Shown: positions 1 to 13,700, counted from the first letter of the stretch. The stretch: DNA of 64,000 nt from Brachypodius melanocephalos (GCA_013398615.1 VZSR01003022.1:5032704-5096703), one strand, 5' to 3'. Translations and numbers: made by a program. The notes: generated by a model from the letters alone, not told the origin.

Positions 1-296
1 GCCGAGACACCTGCTGCCACCGGGCCCCCCCCCGTGCACACCCGCTCCGCTCCCGCTCCCTCCTTCCTCGGCTCCTGTCCCTGCCTCCAGCCGCCGCTGC
101 AGAGCCGCCGCCGCCGCCGCCAAGGACGAGCCGGGACCGACGGCGGCCGCCGTAGCCCCCCGCCAGCGGCGGCGGGGGCCGACCCTGCCCCGGGGGGCAG
201 CCCCGCAGGAGGAGAGGCTTTGGAAGGGCCGAGCCCCCGGTGGGACGCGCCCCGCCGGAGCCGCGGGGCATGTAGGCACCGAGCAGCGGCGGTCCC
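1..296 (+). other. GRIN2C: Probable 5' noncoding exon of GRIN2C (left edge unknown)
   Basis: The exon ends at ggtccc followed by GTAAGT at 297-302, a perfect U1-type donor. The coding start is in the next exon, about 4 kb downstream. Mammalian GRIN2C likewise begins with an untranslated exon (from memory). A short open frame from 34 to 300 in this GC-rich stretch resembles nothing I know and is not called as coding. The 5' limit is unsupported, since the window may start inside or before this exon. Confidence 0.5.
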
Positions 297-360
297 GTAA
301 GTACCGGGCGGGCTGGGGGCAACCGGGGCCCGACGGGCTCCGCTGCCGCCCCGCCACCGC
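1..360 (+). promoter_or_regulatory. GRIN2C: CpG island at the 5' end of GRIN2C
   Basis: The first 360 bases are very GC-rich and dense in CpG, with CCG-type runs around 97-120, unlike the intron that follows. A perfect consensus splice donor sits inside at 297. This is what a TATA-less vertebrate promoter plus first noncoding exon looks like. The transcription start cannot be placed and may lie before the window begins. Assignment to GRIN2C rests on strand, on the donor and on the absence of any other plus-strand gene before the first coding exon at 4339. Confidence 0.6.
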
Positions 361-3300
361 CGCCAGCAACTTTTAGGGGTGAGGCGGTTGTTTATTATGG
401 GGTGGGGGTTTTCTCTGTCCGTGTTCCCCTGCCTCAGGTTCCCCCCGCATCCCCAGAGCTCCTGTTCCACATCCCGGGCACGGGACGGTAATGAGCGTTA
501 ATTCTGGGCGCTGTTCTGAGGGGTTCTGGCGAGAGTGGGAGGCAAGGAGGAATTGAGGAGACCTCCCTGGGTGCCACCAGCCTTGTGTCCCCCGCCGCCA
601 CCTTGCGTAACCCAGCGGCAGGCAGGACACTTGGCGTTTATTTTTGGTTAATCCATATTCGACCTTTTTAAGCTGCGTTTCGGTGCGTGCGTGTGCGGGG
701 CCCTCACCATCGCCCCGGCCCGCAGCCCCCGGCCCGCAACTGTTGCTGTCGGAGGTGCGGGCGAGGAAGGGGAGGGTGATGCCGGGTGGTGACGGATGAA
801 GGTTGAAAGGAGACTGTGCTTGCCGGGGGGTGCCAGTGCTTCTCTCTCCCGAGTCATCCCCCCTGCATGGGGACAGGGGTGGTGATTATTTGTTTTTGAG
901 GAGGTTTTGCTGCTTTTCTCCCCTTCTGAGGGGCTTCATCGAGGTCTCCTTGCTCCACGGGCTTGTCCCCATCGGGGCAATGATAAGCCCTGGCACATCC
1001 TGGTGCCCTCCTCTGTGTCCCCTCTCCTCCCTACATGGCTCCCGCCAGGTTTGGCTTTGCTCTGTCCTTTCCGTCCATCAGCAGCAGTTCCCCATGCCCT
1101 GGCGCAGGCTGCGTTTTCCCTTTGATTTCAAGCTCGGAGGCTTTTTTGGGGGAGGATAAGATTTCTCTTTTCTGAATGATATTTTGCATTTGGGAATTTT
1201 ATTTCTCTCATTACCGAGGGGAAGAGATCTGTATGAGCTCTTCCTCTTTTGGAACAGGGGAAGGAGTGAGGGTAAAAAAGGAGGTTTAAAATGAGGAGCA
1301 AACTTTCCCTGTTGCATTAAATTTACATTCCAGGGTCTGGTGAGAGGTAAGGGTTCTGTTGGTGCCTTTAGCACAAGGTTTCTGTGAGTTTGGTGCACCA
1401 GGAGAAGTGGTGCCTAGGAAGGTGGTTAACCTGCTCAAAACTACCCCAAAGCAACAAAAAACAAGTGCCAAAGCCACCAAGCAGCTTTGTGGTGTCCTTT
1501 GGTCCTTGGAGAGGCTCCCAGGAGGTGGCATTGCCTTGCCCAGGCTCCTGGTCATGATCACCTTCCTCCTGACCCTGACTGGCCCCTGGCCCTTCACCTA
1601 GCTGGAAAACCTCCCTTTTGGGAAAGTCTTTTCCCAAGGGACCAGTTCTGCAGTGCTTCCTACAAGGGGTTGGAAAATGTGGATTTTCTTTGAAGTTGTC
1701 AGGGGCTTTGCTGTGTTGTGCTGAGCCCAAGAGCAGCCCCAGCTCTGGCAGTAGCGCTGACATGGGCGCAATTTCTCCTCAGCCTCCACAACTTTCCTGC
1801 AATCTGTCATCCCCACCCCAAAAATCCCCAAATTCTCCTGTACCCCTCTAGTTCAGTATGAGAAACAATGGGCTGGAAATGCATGGTCTTGGCTGGGCTG
1901 GAGGTGCTGTTTGCCCTTTGTCTCCCAAATTCAGCGATTTTGGAGCAGCCCTGTCTCCAACCTTCACATGGAGCCCTTGCCAGCCATAGGCTCTGTGGCC
2001 TTAAACCCCTCCATCCTCTTCCATCAGATGCCTCTCTGTCTGCCAAAGGCTGTGGTGAGCCAGCCTGACTCTGTGTGGTGGCACCGGATTCCTGGGAAGG
2101 ATGGAAATTCATTGCCCTGGTTGTCTCAGCACTGGCTGAACAATGGTATGGGGATATTTTCCACCTTCAGTTCATGTGAAACCAGATTGCTCAACCCTGT
2201 TCCCAGTCACAGCCAGGAGCAGGGGGTGACAGAGCTTGGCATCGCAAGGGACTGGTCTGTGCCTGGATTATCGGCACTGGAAGAGGCTCCCGAGCTTGGG
2301 CAAGAGCTGAGTTGAGGAAGAGGAGTAGGTGAGGTGCCAGGGCTGACATGAGCAAACCCCATCGATCACCACAAGGGCCCAGAGTATATCTAAATGTCCT
2401 TGAGGAGGGCTCAGACGGGCAGTGCTGCTGGCAGGGCGGTTCTGTTTGTTTTGGGTGGCGTGTTGCTCCCCTTCCTCTCTGCTCGGGTAGCTGATGCCGA
2501 ACTCCTGATGAATTATTTATCACAGGACTAAAAATACTTGGGAATTCGCAGTGAGGAGCAGGCAGTGCAGGCTGCCCTGCCACTGAGCTGGCCGTGCTGG
2601 AGCATGGGACGCTGCCAGCATGGCATGACTCACCTGCTGCCCTCTCTGGCCAAAGGGCCCTGGCTGCAGCCATCGGTGTGGCATTGTGACTCCTGCAGCT
2701 CCACCAGCTGTGATAGGGAGTGGGGTGGGGGATGCAGTCAGGCAGGGTGAACCCCCTGGGTGATGGTGGGTGCTGGGGGTGGATGATTCCCTGATGAAAC
2801 TCACCTGGTTGAGAGGCATGCTGCCCAGTGAACATCACTGCCCAGACAGGTGCCTGAGCCTTCCCAGTAGCCATGAGGTACAGGAGGGAAATGTATGGTT
2901 TTTGTTCCCCATCTCTCTGGAGGTGACAGCCCCAGTGCTCAAATCTGCACCGAGCAGCTCTTGCAGGGTGCCCAGCCTGGCAGCTGTTGGGTTTATATCC
3001 TGCATTTTCAGTCCCACGTGCTGGCAGCGTTTTCGCAGTGTGCCGAAGGGGTGTCCGTCACTGCGGCATGGAGGAGCGTTGGGGTGCAGATCACCAGGGC
3101 AGCCTAGACCCCAAAACCAGCTGGGACTCAGTGAGAGGAGCATCTGGCTGTGCTGAAGACACGTTAAGCAACAGCAGCTTTTAATTGCAAGTGATGTTTC
3201 TTAGCACCAGCTGGCATCTTGCTGCATGAAGCAACACCGGTGCGTGGCTGGTGCCACTGTGGAGGGCTGCTTGTCCCCCTCCCTGCTGCCCAGCTTGGCA

Positions 3301-4322
3301 CGAGGGTGACAGCGCTGGGGGAAATGGGGCTCAGAAGGGCTTGGATACCCCTGGCCACAGGTTGGTTTTGCTGGTGGTCTCTGAGAGGTGAACTCCAGCA
3401 CGGGGTTGCATCACTGTGGGCAGGGATGTGTCCCTTTTCAGGGGACTGTCACCCCGACTGCTGCAGTGTGAGCATCCACTGGCAGTAGGGAACTGGGGAC
3501 CTGGCAGGGAGGATGTGCCCAAACAGCCCCTGAGAGCCTGGATTTGGGGTGCAGATGGCAGAGACACAGTGTGAGGGGTGTCCCCATCTGGGTGGGTACT
3601 GCCAGCAGGGGACACACGGAGGAGGGGTGGGTAAAGAGAAAAAGAAAGAAAGCTGAAGGATGCTGTGGGAAACTTGCAGGAAAAACTTGGAGATACAGAG
3701 CCACATAGGTGCATTGGTTGGGATTTTGTGGCAGAGAAGGGGCTAAGGTAGGGTGATGGGCGGGAGATAGGCAGCGGGACAGGCAGGGGACCAGCTACTT
3801 CAGTGACTGTGATTTGCAAAATCTCAACAAGCGGGGTGCAGAGCTGAACCATCCCTCAAGGGCAAAGCATTTTAATATTGAAGGTGGCTGTCTGCTGCAG
3901 AGAGAGGCACCAAGGAGCTACCAGCCCCTCCTGGCACCTCTTGCAGCTGTCCCTGGCTGAAGGGATGATATGGATCAATGTAGCAGTGGTGGCTTTTGGA
4001 TGGGGTGGGAGGGCAGTGGGAGGGAGATGGTGATGGTGAGATGGGGACAGGGTGGTGGTGGGAAACAGGGACTGGCTGTGAAGGGTTAGTGGTTGATAAG
4101 ACTGGAGACAAGTGACACAGCACCCAGGTGTATGGTGCGTGACGAATACAACCCTGTGGTCATTCCTTCACCACATCCAGTGTCCAAGGGATGAGGATCC
4201 CTGCATTCCCTGGGGTCAGCCCTCAATGGTGATGCCCCAGGGCAGTGGGGAGGGCTGGGGCGAGCGGAGCTGGGGGTCCTGGTGTGCAGCTGGATGCAAG
4301 GGGCTGTGTCCTGTGCTGGCAG
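297..4322 (+). other. GRIN2C: GRIN2C intron 1
   Basis: This 4 kb intron lies between the donor at 297 and the cag acceptor ending at 4322. It is moderately GC-rich. Open frames on both strands are short, overlapping and without family resemblance. I see no repeat family, RNA gene or further exon that I can support, although an extra 5' untranslated exon could be missed by eye. Confidence 0.6.
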
Positions 4323-4338
4323 GGACACGCTGGTGGAC

Positions 4339-4746
4339 ATGGGCAGAGCGCCGGCGCACGCTCTGCTACTGTCGATGGTGCTGGGCTGGTCGGCTGCCTT
4401 CACGAACATCCTGCTGCCGGGCCCCGAGGAGCCGGTGGTCAACGTGGCTGTGGTGTTTGGGGGCACGTCTTACCCCCTGCACATCCGGTCCCGCCTGAGC
4501 CCCCAGAGCTTCCTGGACATGCCTCTGGAGATCCACCCCATCACTGTTGTCGTCAACAACACCAACCCCAGCACCCTCCTCACCCAGATCTGCGACATCC
4601 TCGCCAGCCACAAGATCCACGGCATCGTCTTTGAAGACAACGTGGGCACAGAGGCCGTGGCCCAGATCCTTGACTTCATCTCCTCCCAGACACAGGTCCC
4701 CATCATCAGCATCAGTGGCGGGTCTGCAGTGGTCCTGACCCCAAAG
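4339..4746 (+). CDS. GRIN2C: GRIN2C coding exon 1 (residues 1-136)
   Basis: The exon probably begins at 4323 after a cag acceptor, with the ATG at 4339. That start is chosen because it opens directly on a signal peptide (MGRAPAHALLLSMVLG...) as in other GluN2 subunits; the upstream in-frame ATG at 4282 lies in the intron. The exon encodes the first part of the N-terminal clamshell domain, including the GluN2C-typical stretches SFLDMPLEI and HGIVFEDNV and the run DFISSQTQVP. It ends on a complete codon (K136) before gtgagg. Confidence 0.93.
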
Positions 4747-7700
4747 GTGAGGTAGTCACTTGATATTTCCGGGGGGATGAGAGAAATGAAGAACTGTTAG
4801 AGCGGGGTAGGTAAGGGATGCGGAATGCTGGAGGTCACAGGAGCTGCTGGGCTGCAGCCTTTGGGATCAGGGGCAGGAATAGTGGATCAATGGCTGTGGC
4901 AGTGTGGTGGTGGGACATGATGGGGACTTCAAGTAGGGGCCCCATTAATGGGATGTGGGAGAGGACCTGTGGAAGGACCTTGCCTGGTGTGCTGCTTCCT
5001 GTGCCCACCACGGGATGCTGGATTGGTGGCACTGGGGCTGCTGGGGCAGTGGCAGGGTTATCACAACCTTATCTTCCTCCTGCCCTGCTGGGTGTGCAGA
5101 ATGAAGAAGCCTTGCTCAGCTGTGGCAGTGATCTCAGGTACACCATGGCTGACACAGGATTTCTGTCTTCTCTGGTCCTCACTGGCATCAGACACTGTCA
5201 GTTACTGTCACCTGCCTGCTGGGAACTGCTGTTGGCAGGGAGAGCTGGAGCCAAGCTGGAGGGTCCTGGGCATGGAGATTTGGGTTATCTCCTCATAGTG
5301 GCTCATCTCACCCTGTCTGGCCTAGATGCTGAAGGGGTTTCAGTGCTTGCTCTTTCCTGTGGCTGGAGATCCTGCCCTTCTTCAGGGAACAGATTTTTTC
5401 CTTTTCTTGCATTGTGGTTTGGGGTCTAATCTCCCTGGATTGCACCCCCACAGCCTTGCCTGTATCCAGTGGTGCTCGTGGAGCACCTGAAGCTCATTGT
5501 GGGTGGGTGGAAGTGGGTGCAGTGGGCTCTGGTTGGTGCAGTGGACTCAGGTGGGTGTAGAGGGCTCAGATGGAGCTGGAGCAATGGAAAAATACCCATG
5601 GCTTTGTTATTCAGGTGATTTTCTGCAGCTTTCTTCAGGGTTGGGTATTTCAGGATCAGTGGAGGGATCTATCTCCTCCTCTCTGTCTGGGATTCCCTGG
5701 GGCTCACCCAGACTACTTTTCTAGAGATGGAGGGTGTCTGGGTGGCAAAGCCTTGCTGCCTGCACGTAACCTTCAGCAACTGCCATTCACTGAATCATTT
5801 AAGACAGAATCAGACCAATTAAGGTTTGCTAATGAGAGGCCAGATGGCCAGGGAGGTGGAGCTGGAGGCAAGGAGCCACACAGGCTCTGGCTGCAGGTAG
5901 TGAGATGGATCAGGGGTGGGATTTATGCTTCTGGCAGAGCTCTCACCCATCTCCTTCTCCTGGTTTAAGGAGAAACTGATGATCTCCTTTGGAGGATGGA
6001 GGAATTTTTTGTTCAATATGCTAAGAAATGGATGTGAGGCTTCAGGAGTTGACCCTTTGCATGGGGTGAAGTTCTTTGGAGGAGGATTAGTCTGATTTTG
6101 GGTGTCTCCAGCCCATGGACTGTGCTGGTTCATGGCAATCTTGGACTTTTCATGATGGGAAATTCAAGGAGGCTTGCGTGGGTGCAAGAGACCTGGATCA
6201 TGATGCCAGAGCAGCCCCTGATCCCTCTCCTCCCACAGGAGCCCGGATCAGCTTTCCTGCAGTTGGGTGTCTCCATCGAGCAGCAAATCCAGGTGATCTT
6301 CAAGGTGCTGGAGGAATACGACTGGGGTTCCTTTGCTGTCATCACCAGTCTCTACCCAGGCTACAACATCTTCCTGGATGTAATCCGCTCCTTCACGGAT
6401 GCCAGCTACTTTGGCTGGGAGCTGCAGGAGGTGCTCACCTTTGAGATGAGCCAGGAGCAGAGCAGCTCCAGGACGCAGCGGCTCCTGCGCCAGATTGATG
6501 CCCAGGTCCTCATTGTTTACTGCTCCCGAGAGGAGGCTGAGTATCTCTTCTCCATGGCGGAACAAGCTGGGCTTGTGGGGCCAGGATATGTCTGGATCGT
6601 GCCCAGCATGACAGTGGGCAACATGGAGGTGCCACCGTCCTCCTTCCCCGTCGGACTCATCAGCGTGGTGACGGAGAGCTGGAAGCTGAGCCTGCGGCAG
6701 AAGGTGCGGGATGGTGTGGCCATCATTGCCATGGGGGCAGCCAGCTTCTTCCGTGCCCATGGCTACCTCCCAGAGGTGGGGCAGGACTGCTGGACCCCCA
6801 CCAGGGCCGCTGCCACCAACACGAGCTTCTACCGGTGAGGCTTGGGGGCCCCCTGGGATGGGTGTGAAATGGGAGGAGTGGGGAAAAGGCAAGGGAAAGG
6901 GCAGGGGAGGAGGGGGATGGAGCTGGTGGGCAGCAAGGATGATGCTCACTGAGGGCTGCAGCTGGTAGTCCATGCCTCTTGGCTGGGATTCTCCTGGAGC
7001 ATCTCTCCAGAAATCTCCCAGCATCTCCCTTGCTTTACCCCACGTTTCTTGGTGACTCAGGACTCCTGGGGGTCTCAGGGGGGTTGTCATAGCTCTGTGG
7101 CACCTCGGGGCTGCTGTGGCAGTCTGTGCATCCTCAGCCCTACTGTGGGCCATCATCCTTGGCACCACCTTGCTGGAAGAGCTTTCTCCAGCTCCCCTCT
7201 GCCCCTTGCATGGGGGCTAAAGCTGGTCCCCAGCTCTCAGCCCCACATGTCTCCAAGGCACCTGTGGCAGCCTGGCTGAAGGTGGGGGAGGAGGGCTGTA
7301 CATTGCAGGGCTACACCACAGGGGCTTACAGGCTCTGTGTCCCACCAGGCACCTCCTCAATGTGACGTGGGAGCACAGGGACTTCTCCTTCAATGAAGGC
7401 GGCTACTTGGTCAGGCCCACCATGGTGGTGATTACGCTCAACCAGCACCGGCTCTGGGAGATGGTAGGACCCCCAGGCTCCCTGGGATGGGCACACTGTG
7501 GGGTGGCTGTGCAGGGTGAGCCTGGGGCCATGCACAGGCTGGGGTTTCACCCTGGGGTGGGTTGTACCATGCAAAACCCAAAAGTACCATGGATGGTCCT
7601 AAAAGTACCCATGGTGCCATGCTGAGGATTTGCAGCAATGATGAGCACCAAAGCTCTGCCAAGAGTTGTCAGTTTTCCCTTGCAATTCAGCTGATAAGTT

Positions 7701-10700
7701 CAAAAACAGTCAGAAATGCAGATACCCACCTCTGGAGAACAGCAGCCAAACACCTAGACCTGAAACAAGATGCATGGAGGGTGTTTTGGTAGTTTGAAAG
7801 TATTTTGGGCAAAGTTTGGCCAAGTTTGTGCTCATCCAAGTGTGAAGCTTGGGGTCAGGAGGAAACACCTCACCCTGTGATCCAGGGGTGTGTGAGGAAA
7901 GGGATGCTGAGGTGGGGCTCACCAGGAATAAGCCCCAAAGGCGGGAGGATGGATAAGGGATCACGTGTGACCCCCAGAGCCTCTCGCTGGGGTGACCATG
8001 TGCTCTCCTTTGGGGGCAGGTGGGCAAGTGGGAGAAAGGCATCATCCACATGAAGTACCCGGTGTGGCCCCGCTATGGCTCCTTCATGCAGCCTGTGGTC
8101 GACAACCGGCACCTTACAGTGGCCACCCTGGAGGAGAGACCCTTTGTCATCGTGGAGAACACGGACCCCAGCACAGGAGTCTGCGTGCGCAACACCGTGC
8201 CCTGCCGCAAGCAGACCAACTCATCCCAGAGGTGAGCAGGGACATGGAGCTCGGCAGTTCTGGCCACCACTCCCTTGGCACATGGTGTCCAGGGTGCCCA
8301 GAGCATCTCTGTTTGGGCCAACCCATGTTTCCTGGTGTGTTTCCAGTGGTGATGGCCTTGTGGATCCCTATACCAAGCTGTGCTGCAAAGGTTTCTGCAT
8401 TGACATCCTGAAGAAGCTGGCCAAGACAGTGAAGTTCTCCTACGACCTCTACCTGGTGACCAATGGCAAACACGGCAAGATTGTCCGTGGGGTCTGGAAC
8501 GGCATGATTGGTGAGGTAGGGATGGGCATGGCTCAGACTCCCAATTCAACACTCCCTGGAGGGCACCACTCACTCCTGACCTGGGGCTTTCCTGGTGAAG
8601 ATGGAATCTGTGGTGGGAGTGTGGGCAGGGGACAGCTTGGCATGAGCTCCTCCTTCGAGGAGTCAGACAAATGCTTACGACCCCACAGCAGGTTGTGTGT
8701 GTGCCACTGCTCACTCAGGAAGCTAATACTTTTTTAAAAAAGGCAGAAATTAAGGCTGGAAATGCTGGAGATGAGGAAATGCCTGAGGAAAGTGGTCTGG
8801 GTCCCTCTGCTTGTCCCTCTGCTTGTCCCTCTACCCTTCCTAAGCCCCCCTGCCCCTTTTCCAGGTGTACTACAAGCGTGCAGACATGGCCATCGGCTCC
8901 CTCACCATCAACGAGGAGCGGTCTGAGATCGTGGATTTCTCTGTGCCCTTTGTGGAGACGGGCATCAGCGTCATGGTGGCCCGGAGCAATGGCACCGTGT
9001 CCCCCTCCGCTTTCCTGGGTGAGCCCTGAGTCCCCCTGTCTTTCTGCAGGTTCATCCCATGCTTCCTACAAATGCAAATGAGAAATATTGTTCAGTTTTA
9101 ATAACTTTAAAGAAAAAGAAGCCTAAGTTATAAGGGAAGGAGATTGTGCTGTCAGCTTTGGGGCTTCTTCCTTCCCTGCCTGAATAATCCTTTTATTATG
9201 GAGATGGAGGCTGGAGACTGAGGCTGGGCTCAGTGGTTTTCTCCTCTTCATTTCTTGTGCGAAGGAGGGAGGATGGGTACATGGGGGGATTTGCCAGCTT
9301 GGATCTCTGCTTTGGGGACCCATCTCTGCCTCCATCACCAGAGCCAGTGGTTAAGCCAAGTGGTGGAAACCACCAGTGCTAAAAGTTTTATTTAATGAGT
9401 TTTACACCAGCAAAGCTGCAGCCTAGGAAGGGGAGGAGACTGGCCAAGGTCGTCAGGAAATTCAGCTTGGGCAGGGCTCTCAGCTCTTGGCAAGGGCACA
9501 GCAGCAATATCTCAGCTCAGCTGGTGCTGGTGTCTTGTGTGGGGATGGTGCAGGTGGGTGCTAGGGATGCCATGGAAGGTGGGACTACCAAGCCTGTGCA
9601 CATCCTCCTCATCTGTTCCCCCCCAGACCACAAAGCCCAACCTCCCACAGAAGCAGGGTCACCTTCACCAGCCCCAGTGACAGACAGAGCATCCTGCCCT
9701 GATTTGGCAGGGCCAGGGTCTGCGGTCCCCATGTCCCCGTGTCTCCTGCCTCTGTGCTAATGAGCCACATCCCCATCAGGGGAGGCCTCTCCTCCCTGAC
9801 AGCGAAGGACACGCTGACAAATGGACCTCGGCAGCTGCACGTTGATGGCTCAGATGCATCCCCAGTGCTCCTGCTGCTCCATCCCAGATCATCTTGGGCT
9901 GGCAGGGGCTCATTGCCTTTCCCCACTCACAGAGGGCTCTCCACAGGGCTGAGGAGGGCTGGGGGGCTGGTTCTGTGCCTGATTGCAGGCACAGTCCTGT
10001 GGCCAGAACCATCACGAGGGACAACCCGTGGTCCCATGGGAAATCATCCTGCAGTGACCATGGAGATGGGCAGCATTCTCTAAACATCTCCCTGTTGGTG
10101 AAAACTTGATTTGGTCTAGGCAGGGAAGCATGGCTGTATCCCCCAGCTCTGCAGCAACCCCTTTCCCTCCTGATTCCCTGTGGAACTGCTTGGCCATGGT
10201 GCTGCCAACCTCCAACTCCTCTCCAAGGAGGGGCAATATGCAGGATGAGCCCTCTCCATTCGGGAGGGCTCCTGGCAGTCCTCAGAGGACCAGGGGATGT
10301 CCTTGGAGGCTCACAAAGTTCTACTTGCTTTGCAGAGCCTTATAGCCCAGCTGTGTGGGTCATGATGTTTGTCATGTGCCTCACTGTGGTGGCCATCACC
10401 GTCTTCGTGTTTGAGTATTTCAGCCCCGTTGGCTACAACCAGAACCTCACCAGTGGCAAGAGTGAGTTGGGGAGGTGGGAGCTGGGAGGGGGGACACGTC
10501 CTGGGCTGGGCTGACAACTTTCCCCTCTGTTCCCTGTCCCTGCAGGGCCAGGAGGTCCCTCCTTCACCATCGGCAAGTCCGTGTGGCTGCTGTGGGCTCT
10601 GGTCTTCAACAACTCAGTCCCCATTGAGAACCCCAAGGGCACCACCAGCAAGATCATGGTGCTCATCTGGGCCTTCTTCGCCGTCATCTTCCTCGCCAGC

Positions 10701-13700
10701 TACACAGCCAACCTGGCTGCCTTCATGATCCAGGAGCAGTACATTGACACTGTGTCGGGGCTGAGTGACAGGAAGGTGGGGCTGATCATTGGGGTGGGAA
10801 CCCTAAAAAATCCCTAAAAAACACCCCTTTTTGAAGTTACTGGCAGTGATGTGTGTGGAGGTACACATCACTGCCAGCTGGCTGGGCATGAGTGCATGAG
10901 TAGAGGGCTGGCTCTGGGGAGGGGACACACTGGGGACATGGAAAGACATGGGCACCATGTGATGCCACCCCCTGGGGCTCACCATTGCAGTTCCAGAGGC
11001 CACAGGAGCAGTACCCACCCTTCCGCTTTGGCACTGTCCCCAACGGCAGCACCGAAAGGAACATCCGCAGCAACTACCCCGACATGCACACCCACATGGT
11101 GAAGTACAACCAGCGCTCTGTGGAGGATGCCCTGACCAGCCTCAAAATGGGGTACGGCTCCCTGAGATGGGGTATGGCCCCGCAGATGGGGTATGACTCT
11201 CAGAGCTCCTCCAAATGGCATACAGCACCCCCAAATAACTATGGCTCCCTGGAATGGGGTACAGGACCTCCCAGATGGAGAAAGCATTTTTCACCTGGGG
11301 TACAACCCTCCAGAAGTTGGATGCGAGCCCCTCAGGCTGGATTAAGCTCTCCCAGACAGGGTATGGCTCTGTGCATCTTCCCTGGATGAAGCACAGAACC
11401 CCCAAACAGGGCACAACCTGCTACAGATGGCGTACAGCTTCTTGCAGCTTACCCCAGATGGGACATGGCTCCCTCGAGTGGTACACAACTCCCCCCAAGG
11501 GGTACTTCCCTTCCAAGTGTGGTTACAGCACTCCAGGATGGGTCAGGGACCCCAAGAGCACAGAGAACTCCCTCCAGATGGGTTACAGCTTTCTGAAAGG
11601 GATAGAGGTCCCCAAATAGGCACAGCCCTCCCCCAAAAATGGGTTTTCAGACCCCCTCTCACCCTTCCTCCTGTTGGTGGGGCAGGAAGCTGGATGCCTT
11701 CATCTACGACGCGGCGGTGCTCAACTACATGGCAGGCAAGGACGAGGGCTGCAAGCTGGTGACCATCGGCAGCGGGAAGGTCTTTGCCACCACGGGCTAT
11801 GGCATCGCCCTGCAGAAGGACTCGCGCTGGAAGCGGGCCATTGACCTGGCCCTGCTCCAGTTCCTGGGAGATGGTAGGTGCTTGTGTGAGCTCCTCGTTA
11901 GCCCTGTACCCATCCTCACCCCACCTTTGCCCTGCAGATTAACCCAGGAGACAGGGCTTTGGTCCTCAAACCCTGTGCTGCCTTCACAGCTGACATCCTC
12001 ATGGCGGGATGGCACTGAGGGATTTCACCAGCTCCTTCAGGGGATGTGAAATCATCTGGATGTTGTGGGTGTCATTCCCTTTGAGGCTGTAAAATTCTGG
12101 AGATGGCTGTACACAACACTTGAGGGTCCTGAGGAGAAGCCTGGGAAAAGGACAGTAAGCGTGGCTGGCTGGCAAATGGGTGGGAGACAGTCAGGAGAGG
12201 ACCCTGGAGAGGGACAAGTGACTGGTGGGATGCTCAGGCCAACAGCAGCAGCAAGCATTAGGTGATTGTAGCTCCAGAGGCTCAGGGGTCTCTTTTTCCT
12301 CCTCCACCCACTATAGAGTGGAAAGAGGAAGGGATGCCCTTGGGAAGATGATTCCCAGGGGTGGATTTTCACCCCCTGCACTGTTGTGCATGTGCCAGGT
12401 GATACCCAGAAGCTGGAGACGGTTTGGCTGTCAGGGATCTGCCAGAATGAGAAGAATGAGGTGATGAGCAGCAAGCTGGACATTGACAACATGGCTGGGG
12501 TTTTCTACATGCTGCTGGTGGCCATGGGGCTGAGCCTGCTGGTCTTCTCCTGGGAGCACCTCGTCTACTGGAAGCTGCGTCATTCTGTCCCCAAGTCTCA
12601 CAAGCTTGATTTCCTCCTGGCCATCAGCAGGGTGAGGGATGCTCACGGGGGCTTTCAAGGGGCCCAAACGTCTTCACATGGTGTCACAGGGATGGACATG
12701 GCTTGGTGGGCATTGTCCTTTGACCTGCATGGGAGGGACTGGAGATGTTCTTGTTGATGTGAGAACTTGGTGAAAAAAGCCAGCTTTTGGGGAAAGGGCT
12801 CAGTCCTGGGAATGACCCCACATCCTTATTAGCGTTCTTGGGGAAAGGGGTGATAGAGGATGGTGTCACCAGTGCTGGCACGTGCTGGGGATGCTGGGGA
12901 GGGGGCATCAGTGCTCTGAGGCTACCTCAGCCTCAGCAGCCTGAATTCAGCTCAGCAGGGTCGGCTCAGGGGCGCAGGACACCACTGACCTTGCTGACGA
13001 TGAGGGAGTCCCCATTTCTCTCCACAGGGCATCTACAGCTGCTTCAGTGGGGTGCAGACCCTGTCGAGCCCTGGGCGGGCGCCCACACCCGATGTCACTG
13101 CCAGCTCAGCCCAGGCCAATGTACTGAAAATGCTGCAGGCGGCCAAAGAGATGGTGACAACGACCAGCGTGGGCGGCTCACTGGAGCAGGCCACTCGCAC
13201 CATAGAGGACTGGAGCAACCACAGCGAGCGCCTCCAGACCACCTTCTCCCTGAGGACACCTCAGCTTGTGGTGCAGAACAGCACCGGTGCACACCGGGGC
13301 CCCCCCTCTGGCCCACACCCTGCCGAGAGGCTGGGGAGAGCCTACGGTCCCAAGGGTGCTCCCCCGGGGCTGCCGCTGCCCCAGCCCATCCCCGTGGACT
13401 CTCGTCTGCACGGGAAGGAGAACTGGAGAGGGGCAAACGAGCACCCCCACTTGCTACACCCCCTGAAGTTTCGGGGTGGCTGTGTAGGGAATGAAGCCCT
13501 CACAGGCTTCCCCCACCTTCTGGTGAAGACATCTCTAGAAGGGGATTATGGGGAGCAGATGCTGGTGGGGAACCATGTCGGGGCTCCCCTCCCGCCCCCC
13601 ACATCCCCCAGGGACCTTCCACCACCAGACATCTACAGGGAGCACAAGCGGCCGTCGGGACGGGGAGACCGGCCGCAAAACAACCCCCTGCTCCAGAGGG

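Noticed and set aside
2191..2874. A 227-codon minus-strand open frame in GRIN2C intron 1
   Set aside because: It is rich in Pro, Ser and His, with no domain, no splice context and no homologue that I recognise.
4282..4338. An upstream in-frame ATG for GRIN2C
   Set aside because: It precedes the cag acceptor at 4322, and starting there would put 19 residues before the signal peptide. The ATG at 4339 fits the family.
6248..7168. A 306-codon minus-strand open frame
   Set aside because: Its C-terminal two thirds is the antisense of GRIN2C coding exon 2 and the rest runs into the intron. No recognisable domain.
10985..11389. The continuous frame through exon 9 and the intron as a longer coding exon
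   Set aside because: Splicing 11151 to 11686 restores the invariant KMGKLDAFIYDAA junction in the correct phase. The extension is repeat-derived and not known in GluN2 subunits.
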